Part shown: positions 1 to 11,649 of the stretch, piece after piece
How positions within the stretch are numbered: position 1 is the stretch's first letter
How the letters are laid out: every line of letters begins with the position of its first letter
NCBI GenBank assembly: GCA_027924585.1
Contig: BSBM01000047.1
Location: 26,529,001 to 26,593,000 of the forward strand
DNA: 64,000 bases
From: Larix kaempferi
Lineage: Eukaryota > Streptophyta > Pinopsida > Pinales > Pinaceae
Direction: 5' to 3'
The notes under the pieces: generated by a model
Seen by the model: the letters and a program-made list of their open reading frames with translations, nothing else
Database searches by the model: none
Told to the model about the DNA's origin: nothing
Translations under genes and position numbers: made by a program

Positions 1-179
1 TTTCCTTACTTGCAAACATAACATACAACCATCCAACAAGGGCAAGGGCAAAATGTGGGACATGTTTCCCAAAAAAAAGTAATCATGGGAAAATATATCC
101 AAAAGAGAGACAATAAAATCCTCGGACAGATCTCCACAAAACTAGTAGGCCTGAAATGAACTTCTATGAATTAAAGTGA

Positions 180-1480
180 GATCATAAAACTCTTCAAAGT
201 ATAAGATCCCCTTCTAGAGCCCCAATTCATCCTTTGACATCCAGTTAGCCTCCTGGTTGAAAACTCTAAATATGTGTTGAAAAGAGAGTTCTTGGAAACA
301 CTCGTGAAGGACTCTAACCCTCCTCTTTCACCCTGTAAGATTAAGCACTGAGAGAGAAGCCTTCCCAAAAATGTAGTTTATGATAACCCTAGAGTCATCG
401 ACCACTTGCAACCTGTCAATGTGCTAGAGGGAAACAAATTTAAGAAGAGCCCAAAGAGCTTCGAACTCTATCCAGGTGTTTGTGCCAACATACCCACCCA
501 TCTTGATCACGAAATGATGTGACCCATTCATCTTCAATACAAAACCTATACCACACTTACCTGCGAGCCCCTAACATGCTCCATTAAAAACCCCAATAGG
601 AGCATATTCCCTGAATTTTGGCTCAATTAACAATCTGGTTGTGGGCGTCTCTTCCCCGAGATGCCCCAGTATCTTTTGTGTACTAGACTCACACCAGGTT
701 TAATTCCTTCAAATAACACTTTGTTTCTATGGAACCAAATACCCCAACACAAGTAGCTAGGAAGCTCCATAGCATGTCGACTAGGTTCACCCTCAATCCA
801 CCTTTCCAAACTCAATACTAAAGACATAGAGATCCAAGAACTTTTAAACTTAAGAACCTTTTTAAGGGCTTTCCACACCTAGTTAACAAAGGAGCAATGA
901 ACAAAAAATGAATAATACATTCACTGGCAGCTAAACAAAGAACCGTAGGTACCCAGGCCAATTCCTCCTCTTTTCATGAAATTGTTCCAAGTAAGCATCT
1001 TATCTACTAAAGCCAACCATAAAAGCAATATAAGTTTGAGGGGGGCATTCCACTTCCATATAACCTTATACCACCAACAATCATCTTCCACGAGATTTCA
1101 ATAAAGAATAGATTGATAAGCAAGATTAGCTACTACCTGGCAATTGTCATTATTCCAAGACCAAGCAAGTGTGTCTTCTTCCTGATAGAGGGAAATTCTA
1201 GAATGTTTTAGTGCTTGAACGTAGGTGTCCCATTCTAATGCCAAAGGACCAACTAGTCCTAATGTGGCATTACTCACCCATCTCTGCTCACTGCCCCAAT
1301 TTTCAATCCCAAGGGAAGCTTGAGCCAATGATCTAATTCCTCTACTCAATAGTGCATCTAATAGATCTAGGGACAACTTGAATTTTGCAGGACCCCCCAA
1401 CCAAGAATCTATGCCCACTTGCATCTTCCTCCCATCACCATTCCTCCACACCAACTACTTTCCAATAACTTGAAAGGAAT
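180..1480 (-). pseudogene. L1a ORF2 C-terminal part: zf-RVT and RNase H remnant
   Basis: This is the 3' part of ORF2. From 1454 down, the fragment begins VWRNGDGRKMQVGIDSWLGG, the usual linker after the RT thumb, followed by a zf-RVT-like region (KVIWKWNAPLKL, LTWNNFMKRGG) at about 1080-950. From about 630 to 230 an RNase H domain is recognisable: FNGAC...GIGFVL where the first catalytic Asp would normally stand in DGA, EALWALL with the Glu, VVDDSRVI with the Asp, and FRVFNQEANWMSKDEL near the end. Plant L1 elements carry such an RNase H while animal L1s do not. Several internal stops are present. The domain order makes the call secure, but no function remains. Confidence 0.82.
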
Positions 1481-1749
1481 TCACTAATCCCATCTAGAAG
1501 TTTGACCCATTGGAAGAATTTTTTGGCTATGATCTAACCCATTCTTCATCGGTTTACGTTTTAGATATTTATCTTTTACCAAACTGCTCCATAACCCTGT
1601 ATCGGTCAAACAATGCTAAAGGCACTTTGTTGCTAGTGCCAACCTAAATTTGAAGATTTTCGTAAACCCCCAACCCCCCGCCATCTTCGATTGAGCTAGC
1701 CTTTCCCATTTGACCAAATGAATCCCTTTCTTCACCTTCTTTCCAATCA

Positions 1750-3330
1750 AAAGAAATTGAAACACTTCTACCTAATTTTTTCTAGGATGAATTTGAAAAC
1801 CTTAGCCAGTGACAACCAGTAGATGGGAATGCACTCCAAAACCAACTTTACAAAGACCATTATGTCTGCTAAAGACAACCATCTAAGACACCAATTACCA
1901 ATCCTTTTATAGACTTTCCTTTTATATTTATTTGGCTTCAATGGATACCCCAAATACCTAAACCCCTCCTTCAAATTACTCATCTAATAGGGGAGAATAT
2001 CCTTGATCCAGGAATAGATCTATGAGTTGATCCCATTCTATAATAACATTGTCTTCTGTGAATTGACCACCGTACCCGAGGAGTTATAGAACATATTCAA
2101 AATATATTGATACCTAACCCATTCCTGCACTAAACCTTCCCCAAAAATAAGCACATCGTCGACAAATAAAGAGTGAGATGATACATTATTTATGGAAACT
2201 TTGACCCCTAAGATCAAACCCTCAGACCTCTTCTTTGCAATCAATAAGCTTAGACCTTCAACGACCAACAAAAAGAGCAATGGATATAGGGGACATCACT
2301 TCCTCTATCCTCTATGACTCTAGAAAAATTATGTGGGGGACCCATTCACCAAAACTGTAAAATCTATACAGGTCACACAAGCCATGATCCAATTTGTAAC
2401 CTCAAGTCCCAACCATTTTTGAAGGAGTATCAATCTCAAATAGTCCCAATCCACGTGATCATAGACCTTGAATAGGTCTAATTTCAAAAGGAATGCTTCT
2501 AACATCCTTTCCTTGATTGAGTGCGTCCCTTCTTGTGCCACACCAATAACATCCATGATCTGTCTATGGTGGAAAAAAACAAATTGTTATCTAGACAGAT
2601 GTTTCGACATATAAGATTTGAACCATGTATCAATAACTTTGGTTATTAATTTATAGAACATACTACAAAGGGAGATGGGTCTCAACTCATTGAAGGACGA
2701 GGGACTATACTTTTTGGGAATCAAGGCAAGGAAGGTCAAATTTAGTGCACCTATAATTTTCCCAAGGTCTTGGACTCCCGAAGCATGGCCAATAAATCAA
2801 GCCCAACAATATAAAAAAGCTACAAGAAGAATTTGGCAGTCTAACCATCTGGCCCTAGACTTTTTTCCTTAGCAAAACCTGATAAAATATTTTTCACCTC
2901 CTCTAAAGACACAGGACCCCCAACATTCCTACTATCCTCAACATAAAAAAGAAGGGGGAATTTTGAATTACCTCTAACCGTTGAGCAATATGATTCTCAC
3001 TTAAGGCTTGATACATGGCCTGCAAATGAAAAAAGACCTCATTTTCAAGCTCTTCCTATGTTATGCAAACCTCCCCATTGCAACCTTTGACCTCTAAGAT
3101 ATAATTGACCACTTATATGTTTAGCAAATTTATGGAAAAGTTTTGTATTACAATCACCTTCGGAAAGCTAGATGACCCTATTTTTAGCCTTCGTGTTTTC
3201 ACCTCAAGTGATAATTTATGTTTATGTTTCCTAGCTTCCAAAGACACGATCCCTCTATTCTCTGCATCTAAGAACACTCCAGATGAATTCCTATAATAGA
3301 TTCTCTTTATATGTTCCTCAATGTCCACAT
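1750..3330 (-). pseudogene. L1a ORF2 linker and reverse transcriptase remnant
   Basis: This is the RT core of the L1, which in a live element copies element RNA at a nicked chromosomal site. At about 2940-2830 lies the L1 linker signature VSLEEVKNILSGFAKEKSLGPDG, of which the GPDG motif is diagnostic. From 2556 down, LLKLDLFKVYDHVDWDYL is the first catalytic motif (D in LDLFK), and at about 2160 SLFVDDVLIFGE is the second (FVDD in place of YADD). At 1983-1768 the thumb region reads FRYLGYPLKPNK and VYKRIGNWCLRWLSLADI. Stops near 2327, 2037 and 1984 and a frameshift around 2640-2830 break it. The class is certain. Confidence 0.88.
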
Positions 3331-3337
3331 ATTCTCC

Positions 3338-4190
3338 CTACATTTCCTTTTTCTTCTTCCTGGCCCACTTTGAAACCACGACTTTTAGATCCTTTAAGTT
3401 AGCGACGACATGTTCCATTAGGGACCTACCTTTTCCCTCTTCATAGGCCTGCCAATTGTCGCACACCAAAGAAATAAAATCTTCCTCACGTACAAAAGAG
3501 TGGTTGAACTTGAAAGGATATTTGTAAAGAACTTGTGCAAAATCCAGTTGTAGCACGATTGGGAGATGGTTCGATAACATACATGTATCAACCCATGATC
3601 TGTACCTCAAATCATTCTCCAAAAGTGACTCCACCACAAAGAAGTGATCGAGTTGCTTCACCACAGCCTCTTCTCCCTATTTGCCACTCCTCCAAGTAGG
3701 AATAAGACGACATGGAATAATCTCCACAAGACCAGCCTCTTCAAAGGACTGTGCAAAATAAGAATCCAACTGATACGACCATGCTCTGCACCCTCATGAT
3801 TCTCTATCATTTATCAGAAAATTCAGATCACCACCTAAGATGAAACCCAGGTCACCAAATAGTCCATCCTTGAAGTAACGAGACTAGAACTCCTTTTGAT
3901 ACAAGTGATGACCGTAGTAGTTCACTAGCATTAATGGGAGACCTACATCTCAAAAAGAACCATGGAGAAGTATACCTGCATCAGAAAAGGAAGCTTCAAA
4001 TTTCTCCTTCTGCGGGTTCCAAGCAGGTACCATACCCTTCGAAAAGCCCTTCGCATCTGTCGAACAAACATTCCATCCCATCAATATGGATGTAATCACC
4101 TCCCTTGCTTTGCAAGCAACCACCATCGTCTCTTGTAGGAACAGTATGTCAAGATTAATAAACCCTAACAAGTGTCTCAACACAAAAACC
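3338..4190 (-). pseudogene. L1a ORF2 N-terminal AP-type endonuclease remnant
   Basis: This is the endonuclease/exonuclease/phosphatase domain that nicks target DNA for target-primed reverse transcription. Visible motifs on the minus strand are DILFLQET (metal-binding Glu) near 4130, LGGDLNFLIND near 3810 (usually GGDFN) and LSNHLPIVLQLD near 3570 (normally S-D-H, so the catalytic Asp is now Asn). In-frame stops separate the segments near 3950, 3895 and 3795. It lies directly upstream of the RT linker of the same element, as expected for L1 ORF2. I am confident about the family; loss of the Asp shows it is inactive. Confidence 0.85.
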
Positions 4191-4439
4191 GTTAGGACCC
4201 CCCCTAAAACCCCTTATATATAGGGATAACAAGATCATTAAGAAATACTAGATGAGGGATTCCCTACTCTAAGGGCCCTAAAACCACCATGTATGTTTCC
4301 TATAGGAAACTCATCCACCCGAGAAAACTCAAATGGAACATGAAGTTTTAGTTTTACCTCATCTTTTATGACTGGCACAAGGCCACCTTCGATAGCCCCC
4401 ACTGGTTTCTGTCTTGTACAAGACTTAATATTTTGTCTT

Positions 4440-6064
4440 TCCTTTGTTCCCTTCTATGACTCCGAAATAGATCTTGGAACCAAGGTATTATTATTGTAAA
4501 TCCATAATGGTTTCATTACTAGGGCATCCCTGTATAAGGGATTTTCAAAAGGCCCAAGAGTAGACATAACCTCCACAGCCCCACCACTAATAGAGCCGGA
4601 TAGAATGGTGTTCTGAGGTTTCCTTCTCGCACCTCTAACCTTAGCCCAGATCCCCTTCCTGAAATAGTGCAGTCTGCAGGCATGTTCGAGCAAAACCCAT
4701 CATACCGAAAAACACTTTGTCCCAAATTCCTTGATCCACCATACCCCAAGCCGATAGAAAGAGATGTTGCAAAAATTATTTAGCATTAAGATATCGTCAT
4801 AAGACTTACCAATTTTAATCGAAGGCGACCGTGTACCATCCTCCATTTGTAGTAAGAGCGTATCATCATTCTCAGTGATAGGATGCTCGTATTCCTCCAC
4901 ATAACTCTTATAACCAGAAGTCGAGATAAACTAAGTCCTTGAACATTTAGAACCCACAGATTTTTTACCCTCCAAGCTCGCAAGGGAGACTAAAACTCCA
5001 TCCAAATACCATTGACCAGGGCATGTATTATGAAGATGTCTTGTTTTACAACACTTTAAACATCTAAATGGCACTCGCCAACAATCCAAGGTTTGTGAAA
5101 ATTATCAATCTCCCAAGATACATTTTTCTCTAGCACCATCCCCTTTCCTATGTCTACCGCATCTAGAAATCTCGCCATGCACTTGTCTTCCCACTCTAGG
5201 GAATTCTCTTCAAAGAATAAAAGATGACCCAAAGTGTTTCCTATGACGGAAATGGCCTCTCGAGACCACAACGCCAAAGGGAATCCAAGAAAGAGCAGCC
5301 ACAAGTGTTGAGTCATGAACAACTCAGACCATGGGTTGAATCCCACATGCTAGCGTTTCATAACTATACTTGAAGAGCCCCAAATCCAGCATCCTTCCAT
5401 AATTTCATGCATGTCCAAATGGGAAAGAAACTCAAACACCAACCAACCTTAAACCAATAGGTAGCACTTTAGTGGGTAGCCTAGGAGAGGTTTCCACCTA
5501 TCTTCCACCCACTCCCTGATCTCATTATGTTTGCAAACCTAATGTTGGAATTGATCGATTAAGGCATTTTTAGACAATGCCTCAATAGACTCCATGCCGA
5601 CATCCAAGCCCAAAACCACCTCCAACCTTCCTTCCTTTACCCTAAAATCCTTTTCCACCTTCGCCCTCGACAACTTTGTTTTAAATCCTTCCGCACCTGG
5701 CTTCTGATTCTCCACAACTTGAGTCTTTGAATGAGAGATTATGTTACTATATAGCCCCACATTTCCCGTGGGTGACAAGGAAGCCACCTCCCATTCAACC
5801 GATGTTTCAACCTCGGCCCCAACCAACTGGATACAGATGCCCCAATTCTCTCTTCACGCGAGACAAAGTTTGACAATCCTGCAGTTCCTTCAGCAATGAC
5901 CCCCAAACCGATCTTAGCAACTGACGAAATACTTGTTTTATGTGCTTTTGCCAACAAATGCCGATATTCCTCATCCAAGCATAATAAGCCCAGTGTTGAC
6001 CAAAATTCTTCATCATCATAATCCACCTCATTTCCCTAAGCTGCCTTGCCTCTTTGATAGCCAA
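4440..6064 (-). pseudogene. L1a ORF1 (gag-like, DUF4283 plus CCHC zinc knuckle)
   Basis: This is an RNA-binding ORF1 of the plant L1 type. Between about 5346 and 5056 the peptide WLLFLGFPLALWSREAISVI and the following IGNTLGHLLFFEENSLEWED resemble DUF4283, typical of plant LINE ORF1 proteins. Immediately after it, at about 5075-5025, RCLKCCKTRHLHNTCPG is a complete CCHC knuckle (C-x2-C-x4-H-x4-C). Overlapping open stretches at 6064-5739 form the N-terminal part, and the stretch to 4440 a polar C-terminal tail; frameshifts prevent one continuous frame. It sits just upstream of the endonuclease part of ORF2, as expected. Confidence 0.75.
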
Positions 6065-6370
6065 ACAAGCTCCCTCAAACCCTAATTCTACAAAACCTTA
6101 ATAATCACCTGGGGTTCAAGTCTCCTTTCCATCATGTTTTTGACTTCTTTTTTTTCTGGGTTTGATAATTTTAATCTAGTTGCAAGCACTTTCCCTCTAT
6201 TAATTCTAGATCATGATTCATCATATTTACCAGGATGCAAAAGTTGCACACATAATGAATTGTATAGTTTATTCAATTGACTCCCAACAACAATGTAATA
6301 GATTTGTGATTTTCCAGTGAATGGGTTGCCAACATCTTCATTGGAACGAATGATATCTACTGGAATGTTA

Positions 6371-6458
6371 TCTTCCCTCAATTGTTAATACTAGGTACTA
6401 AGGGATGGCTTATATCTTCCCTCAATTGTTAATACTAGGTACTAAGGGATGGCTTAAC
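6371..6458. repeat. 44-bp tandem duplication, two near-identical copies
   Basis: The unit starting TCTTCCCTCAATTGTTAATA occurs at 6371 and again at 6415, differing only in the last two bases. The near identity suggests a recent local duplication. No function is apparent. Confidence 0.9.
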
Positions 6459-8471
6459 TGCATATGCATAAATTTTTGTGGTTTGGGAAATGAAAAAGTG
6501 TTATAAAATGGAATCTCATGTTTATGCAAGGTGGGGACACATCATTGAGATATATGTTTTGACATTTTATTCAAGATTTTATACTTTCAAGGCACATAAT
6601 ACAACAAAGTTGCCACTTACTTTACTTTATCCTTGCACGATCTTGCAAGAGATAAGTTTTCATGTATCACTCTATACATATTATCAAAATATATCAAGAG
6701 AGAAATTAGTGGGGTTTTACAAGTGGTATCACCTTTTTCCTATCAAATATTAATCAATAATATTGGGATCAACCCCATAGATTAATCCATATTATAGGGT
6801 TCCACCCCGAGCACACTCTCCCTAAACTAAAGTAGTGTAAGGGAGAAGTCATGCATTAAGGGAAGTTGCTAAAAAATTGATTGGTAATAGAGTTCGATGG
6901 AATTAGATTATTCCCATTTTGTAGAATGCAGCTTATGCCAGGGTTTCATAGAGCCGCTTGGCCGAAGGTAGTAGTCTAGTTCTTGATGATTATTTATTCG
7001 TGTAGCCTAAACGTTTAACAATTTCGCTTTTTTTCAACAACATTTATTTTCATGCTTTCGACGAAATCTAGGAAAAAAAATTAAGATCTCAAAGAACAAT
7101 GTTTATACTTTATTAATATGGTCCTAGGGGATATTTGAAGGTGATGAATCCATTTATGCATTCATAAACATGATTTAAACAACATAGAATTCGAATTAAA
7201 AGAAAATCACTGAATTCTGATCAAAAACTCGTTGGACAGACAAAATTGTCGAATGTTTAGCCTTGTTCAAGATTATTTATTTGCTTAATAAAAGTTATAT
7301 ATTTAAAAGAATAGATAATCTATGTGGAAAAACATGCATGAACCAAGCATAGAATATTTCATGTAGGATCATTGAAGCTGAAGAAATCACTATGATATTT
7401 TTGCAAGCAATGGATGGAGAGAAATATTCTTCTAAAAATCGTTCCCACTTGATGTTGGGGAAGGCAATTTAAGGGGTAAAAGATGGCATTTTTCGTTTGA
7501 ATGGGTTCTACAATGCTTCGTGATAGTGGCACTATTTATTGCATTATTTGTCATGGTAAGAAGATAGGCATTGCAATTGCAAAAGGTGGTGGTGTTATAC
7601 AATCCTTGAGGCAAGCAACTCATGTGATCAAGATCAAAATTATAGACTCTATCCTTTGATTGGATGAGTGGGTTATTATGGTGACCAACTAACTAAGCAT
7701 GATGAAATCCTTTGGCATGGGCGAGAGAGAAGAGTAATTACTTTGCTTCCTTGTATTCATGATAGAGAGAATCCACATTCACTACTAGATATGCAACCAA
7801 ATTTGTAAAGAAACTCGCACTCTTTGATATTATGTGAGTAAAATATGCAGGCGGGACCACATAAACAACTAAACAACTTGAAGGTATTAATTAGCTGGAA
7901 AAACTAGGACTAAATCAATTTTATTAGAACAATGCCAATAACCGTAATTGGAGCAACAATCCTAGCATCATAAACAAACAGTAGTAACAACCAAGACAAA
8001 ACAGCATTAACAACTGCGAGTGAAGTAACAACAACAATGAGAACAACACTAATAGGTGGAATTGGAGCAGAAGCTAAAACAACACTAACAATTGGAATAC
8101 ACGTATAGTTTGTTTTGTGTTTATCTTCTCGTTGTTTTATGATTATCACTAGAATGCTAAAAAAATAACTTTTTATGCCATGTTACATGTTACATTAAAC
8201 TCTTGCATGTATAATAATATCTTATATAGGTACTAAGAAGCAATTTCCAATGCATCTAAATTATAAATTCAATTTTCATGTTATTGAGAGTTATCTCTCT
8301 CTTTGTTTTTTTCCAGAGCTAGTTCTTATGGATTTCTAAGGAGATCAAGAGCTCATAGAGTTGGGTTGCATTTCTTGGGAGATAACAAGCTCATCGAGTT
8401 TGTATTTTTGTGGGGATTTTGTGCTCTTGAAAATTCAAAGAAGTTATGCGTGGTAATGTACCATTGCGGTG

Positions 8472-8640
8472 AAACAAAGATATTGTAGGAGGGTCGTGGG
8501 GGGGGTGTAACAAAGGCATTATAGGAGGGTCATGGGGGGGTGTAACAAAGGCATTGTAGGAGGCTCGTTGGGGTGTAACAAAGGCATTGCAAGAAGGTCA
8601 TGGAACCTACATGGTGTAGCAAAGGTAGTGAAAGAGCATG
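8472..8640. repeat. Minisatellite, four to five units of 33-41 bp
   Basis: Units beginning AACAAAG and containing GTAGGAGGGTC followed by a G-run recur at 8473, 8509, 8544, 8577 and, degenerate, at 8618. The G-run shrinks along the array from about nine G to four. The spacing is irregular, so this is not a CRISPR. Confidence 0.75.
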
Positions 8641-8967
8641 GCTAGGATTCAAGAAGATGCAATCAAATATTGTTCCATGTATACAAGACTATAAGTGGAA
8701 CATGGCTAGGCATCAAGGAGGATCAAGGAGTTTAATAACTTGTTCATGTCAAATAATCAAAGAAGTATAGAAAAATGACATCGATAAGAAGTTTATAACA
8801 TTACTTTATTTCAATGGATCTAACATTAAGTTTTAAGTTTTTGTTTTGTTTTAGAAGCTCAAAGATAAGAAATGCCATGAGTAATGTAGCTTGGCTTCGA
8901 GATGAGGCCAAATAAGATTAAAAAGGATAATTTTTTATGCAAAAAAATTTATAAAAATATCAAGAAA

Positions 8968-9091
8968 TTTGGTAAATGGTGGAGATATGTTTCCATGTGT
9001 ACAAAATAATAAAAAGAAAATGAAAAAACTTTAGTAAATAGTAGAGATACATTTCGATATGTGTACAAAATAATGGAAAAAATGACAAGTG
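8968..9091. repeat. Diverged tandem pair of about 62 bp
   Basis: A segment starting GGTAAATGGTGGAGATATGT at 8971 is repeated 62 bp later as AGTAAATAGTAGAGATACAT. Both contain ATGTGTACAAAATAAT. The copies differ at many sites, so the duplication is old. Confidence 0.65.
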
Positions 9092-9181
9092 GAATACTAT
9101 AATCCTTGCAACAAAAAGACATCGAGTAATAAAAAAATAAAGAATACACATATAAATATATTTATAAGAGAATCACTTACC

Positions 9182-9910
9182 GATGGATCCTCTTCTTTTT
9201 CTCCATATTGCAGATGGGCTAAGTAGGGATTTATCAACAACTAATATGATGGCCAGGATTAAAGGCCTAAATATTGGTGGTCAATTTTGGCTATCTCACA
9301 TTTTGTTTGCTGATGATATCTTAATTTTTTGTGATGGCTCTTTATAGGACAGGGACAAGCTTCTTTCCATTTTATCCTTATTTTGCATGGTCTCCAATAT
9401 GAAGATCAATGATAATAAAACTTATATTGCTACTGAAGGTTTAGAGGCAAAAGAGTTGGTGAGTTATCTGGATGGATTCAAGTTTAATTCATTTGACTTA
9501 GATAATGATCTGAATTATTTAGGGTTATGCCTTAAACCAGGTTCCTATGTGAAAAAAGATTGGGATTGGCTATTGGTAAAGTGTGAAAAGTTCATCTCTT
9601 GTTGGTGTTATTGTTGGATTTCAAAGGCCAGGAGGCTTGTTATTACCAAATCCATTTTGCAATCCATTCTTGTATATTGGTTGACCTTATCTTGGATCCC
9701 TCGTGGCATATTAGATTACTTTAGGAAGCTTCTTTTTCATTATTTGTGGGTTGGTAGTTTGGATCATCAAGTTATTGTTTGGATCAAATGGAAAGATTTG
9801 TCCATCCCCAAATCTCAGGGTGGTTGGGGTATAAAGTTCCTTCCTACGTTCTCTAAATATTTATCAACAAAGAGCATCTGGAGATTAGTCAATGGTTCGG
9901 GGCTCTAGCA
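9182..9910 (+). pseudogene. L1b reverse transcriptase palm/thumb remnant
   Basis: This is an RT fragment with the L1 motif LFLHIADGLSR at about 9195, HILFADDILIFCDG at 9299-9340 (FADD catalytic pair intact), an in-frame stop at 9347, then a thumb region ending VIVWIKWKDLSIPKSQGGWG and IKFLPTFSKYLSTKS in one frame to 9908. YLGLCLKP and ISKARRLVITKSIL are further plant L1 signatures. Everything upstream of the catalytic motif is missing, and a stop at 9906-9908 ends the frame. Inactive; classification secure. Confidence 0.85.
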
Positions 9911-9965
9911 AGAGGTAATCATTCATAAATATATTTCTCCAACTTATCTTCTTGAATGGGTTTGT

Positions 9966-11055
9966 ATGCCTTCCAAATCTGTCCAAACTATCTTGATTAT
10001 GTGGAAATCTATAGTATTATATTTTCTTGTTATTGCCAAAGGTCTTGCATGGAAGGTGGGTGATGGTTGCAACATCCGGGTGGGGGAGTATGCTTGGATT
10101 GGGAGTGCCTCTAAGCATGTCTTACTGTTCCATATGGTGATTTTTCTGAGATTTAAAGGTTTGGTTACCCTTACCCAATTTTGTGATCTTAGGGCAATGA
10201 TTATGTTTGGTCATGGTTGGTTGAGTGCAGATTCTCTTGATTTTTGGGATGATGATGCTATCATTTGGCATTCATATACAAGAAAATTAATTAGATATCA
10301 TGTACATTTAAAAAAGTTGAAGGACTCTCTAGTTTGGGTTAATAATTCTCAAGGTGTTTACTCTCCTAAAGTAGGCTATGATATGTCGATGATGAAAGAA
10401 AATGACAATCCTGATTGGTGGTTGCGTGCTATTTGGAAATTCAATGTCCCTTCGAAGGATAAGATATTAATGTGGTTTTTTTTTTGCAACAAAGTCTTAA
10501 CATGGGATCATACACAAAATTGTAACAAAGTTGGTCCTGCAAGTGCTATTTGTGCAAGGGTGCAGAGGAGACCAATTTTCATTTGATCATGGAGTGCAAG
10601 TTTGTGTCTCAAGTCTTGAAGGAGTTGGAGGTTATTCTTAAGGTCAAGATCCCTTGGGGATTGGATATTCAATCAATGTTTGTCTCTTTAACTAGTGCCA
10701 AAGAGCTGAGCTTCGGGATTTTAAAGGGCTTCCTCTTATCCTTTCTTGGAAAGTATGGCTGATTCAGAATCACTGCCTCTTTGTTGATCTATTTTCTTCG
10801 CCTTTGTCTTCCGAAATCAGATGTGCTACTCTCCTCTATAGTTATCCTCAACAAAACAAATTACCAAGTTTCGTCAGGTAAAAGAGGAAGATATTAACAA
10901 GAATTGTCCATGGTCTTATTTTGATGGGATTGTGCATGAAGACCATGGGCTCTGTGGTGCAGGTGGAGTTTTATTTTTGCCAAGCAATAAAGTTTGCTTC
11001 AAGGATGGCTTAGGTTGTGGGACAAACAATTTTGTTGAATTCTCTACTCTCAAAT
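9966..11055 (+). pseudogene. L1b zf-RVT and partial RNase H
   Basis: This continues the ORF2 C-terminus. GLAWKVGDGCNIRVGEYAWIG (about 10040) is the post-thumb linker; ...WKFNVPSKDKILMWFF... and, after a frameshift at about 10545, LCKGAEETNFHLIMECKFV form the zf-RVT Cys/His region. From about 10905 the RNase H start is visible as PWSYFDGIV...GLCGAGGVLFL...CGTNNFVEF, with the first catalytic Asp present. The domain is cut off near 11055, where the sequence turns into a run of A and T. Confidence 0.78.
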
Positions 11056-11133
11056 CCTCTCAAAAGAAATAATATATAAATTAAATTAAAAAGAAGGTAT
11101 TTAGATATTAACAATAAAAATAATTGATATGAA

Positions 11134-11343
11134 GTGAGAGGAGACTTATAAATATATTTCATTAATATTAATTTATTTAACAATACATAATAATATAACT
11201 ATGAGAGAGATAAAAATAGGGTTTATGTTTAAAAGAAAGTGAGAGGAGACTTATAAATATATTTCATTAAGATTAATTTATTTAACAATACATAATAATA
11301 TAACTATGAGAGAGATAAAAATAGGGTTTATGTTTAAAAGAAA
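11134..11343. repeat. 105-bp tandem duplication, two copies
   Basis: The unit starting GTGAGAGGAGACTTATAAAT at 11134 is repeated from 11239 to 11343. I see one substitution between the copies (ATTAATATT against ATTAAGATT), so the duplication is recent. It lies between the broken 3' end of L1b and the Penelope-like element. PLEs are known for tandem terminal repeats, but nothing links this repeat to the PLE except position. Confidence 0.9.
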
Positions 11344-11645
11344 GGTATAAGAAATAAAAACTAATTGGGAGTTGGGGAATCAATAAAGAATTAATATTAA
11401 CTAATATTAAACGAATAAGTAAATATAGAAAAAAGTAGAGTAAAATCATGAAATAACATATTAAGAGGGAAGTTAGATGGAGAACCTTGGAGAAAAAAAA
11501 TTGGTTAGAAGAATTGATTAGGCTAAGATATTTAAAAATAATAAAAAAAATGATGAAAATTTTTCAAGTAAAACGATTAGAGGGTCAATGAAGAGATTAA
11601 TGATGAGAATGATTGAGATGATGAATCGGGGGTTTCCAAGAATGA
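11344..11645. other. AT-rich spacer, nothing recognised
   Basis: About 300 bases of A-rich sequence between the tandem duplication and the end of the PLE endonuclease. No coding or structural signal was seen. Part of it may be the 3' untranslated end of the PLE. Confidence 0.4.
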
Positions 11646-11649
11646 CTTA

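Larger units (their letters stand above)
1..6080 (-). mobile_element. L1a: near full-length plant L1-type LINE, decayed
   Basis: Reading the minus strand from about 6065 down to 180, the protein fragments come in the order of a plant L1: an ORF1 with a DUF4283-like region and CCHC knuckle, then an ORF2 with AP-type endonuclease, linker, reverse transcriptase, zf-RVT and RNase H. Many stops and frameshifts show that it is dead. The 3' end lies near or beyond base 1, so the tail cannot be judged. Target duplications were not found. Its length of about 6 kb fits a full-length plant L1. Confidence is high for the class; the exact ends are uncertain. Confidence 0.9.
6080..9180. other. Unassigned intergenic DNA between L1a and L1b
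   Basis: About 3.1 kb with no coding region I can support. It is AT-rich and contains three local tandem repeats, listed separately. Open frames here (for example 6478-6753 plus and 7910-8149 minus) are short, low in complexity and resemble nothing I know. Segments near 6720-6840 and 8290-8460 look like old LTR-type repeat sequence, but no second copy lies in the window. Confidence 0.5.
9180..11055 (+). mobile_element. L1b: 5'-truncated plant L1 LINE fragment
   Basis: Only the second half of ORF2 is present, from just upstream of the RT active site to the start of RNase H. 5' truncation is the usual outcome of L1 insertion. The right end stops inside RNase H near 11055 and passes into AT-rich DNA, so the 3' end was lost later. 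No poly(A) tail or target duplication was identified. Confidence 0.85.

Noticed and set aside
6478-6753. Plus-strand open frame of 91 aa
   Set aside because: No recognisable motif, AT-driven composition, no start context or neighbour to support a gene.
7910-8149. Minus-strand open frame of 79 aa, very hydrophobic (Val/Leu/Ile-rich)
   Set aside because: It is the reverse of an ACAACA-type low-complexity repeat (AACAACACTAA... units), which translates to hydrophobic runs. No homology or context supports a gene.
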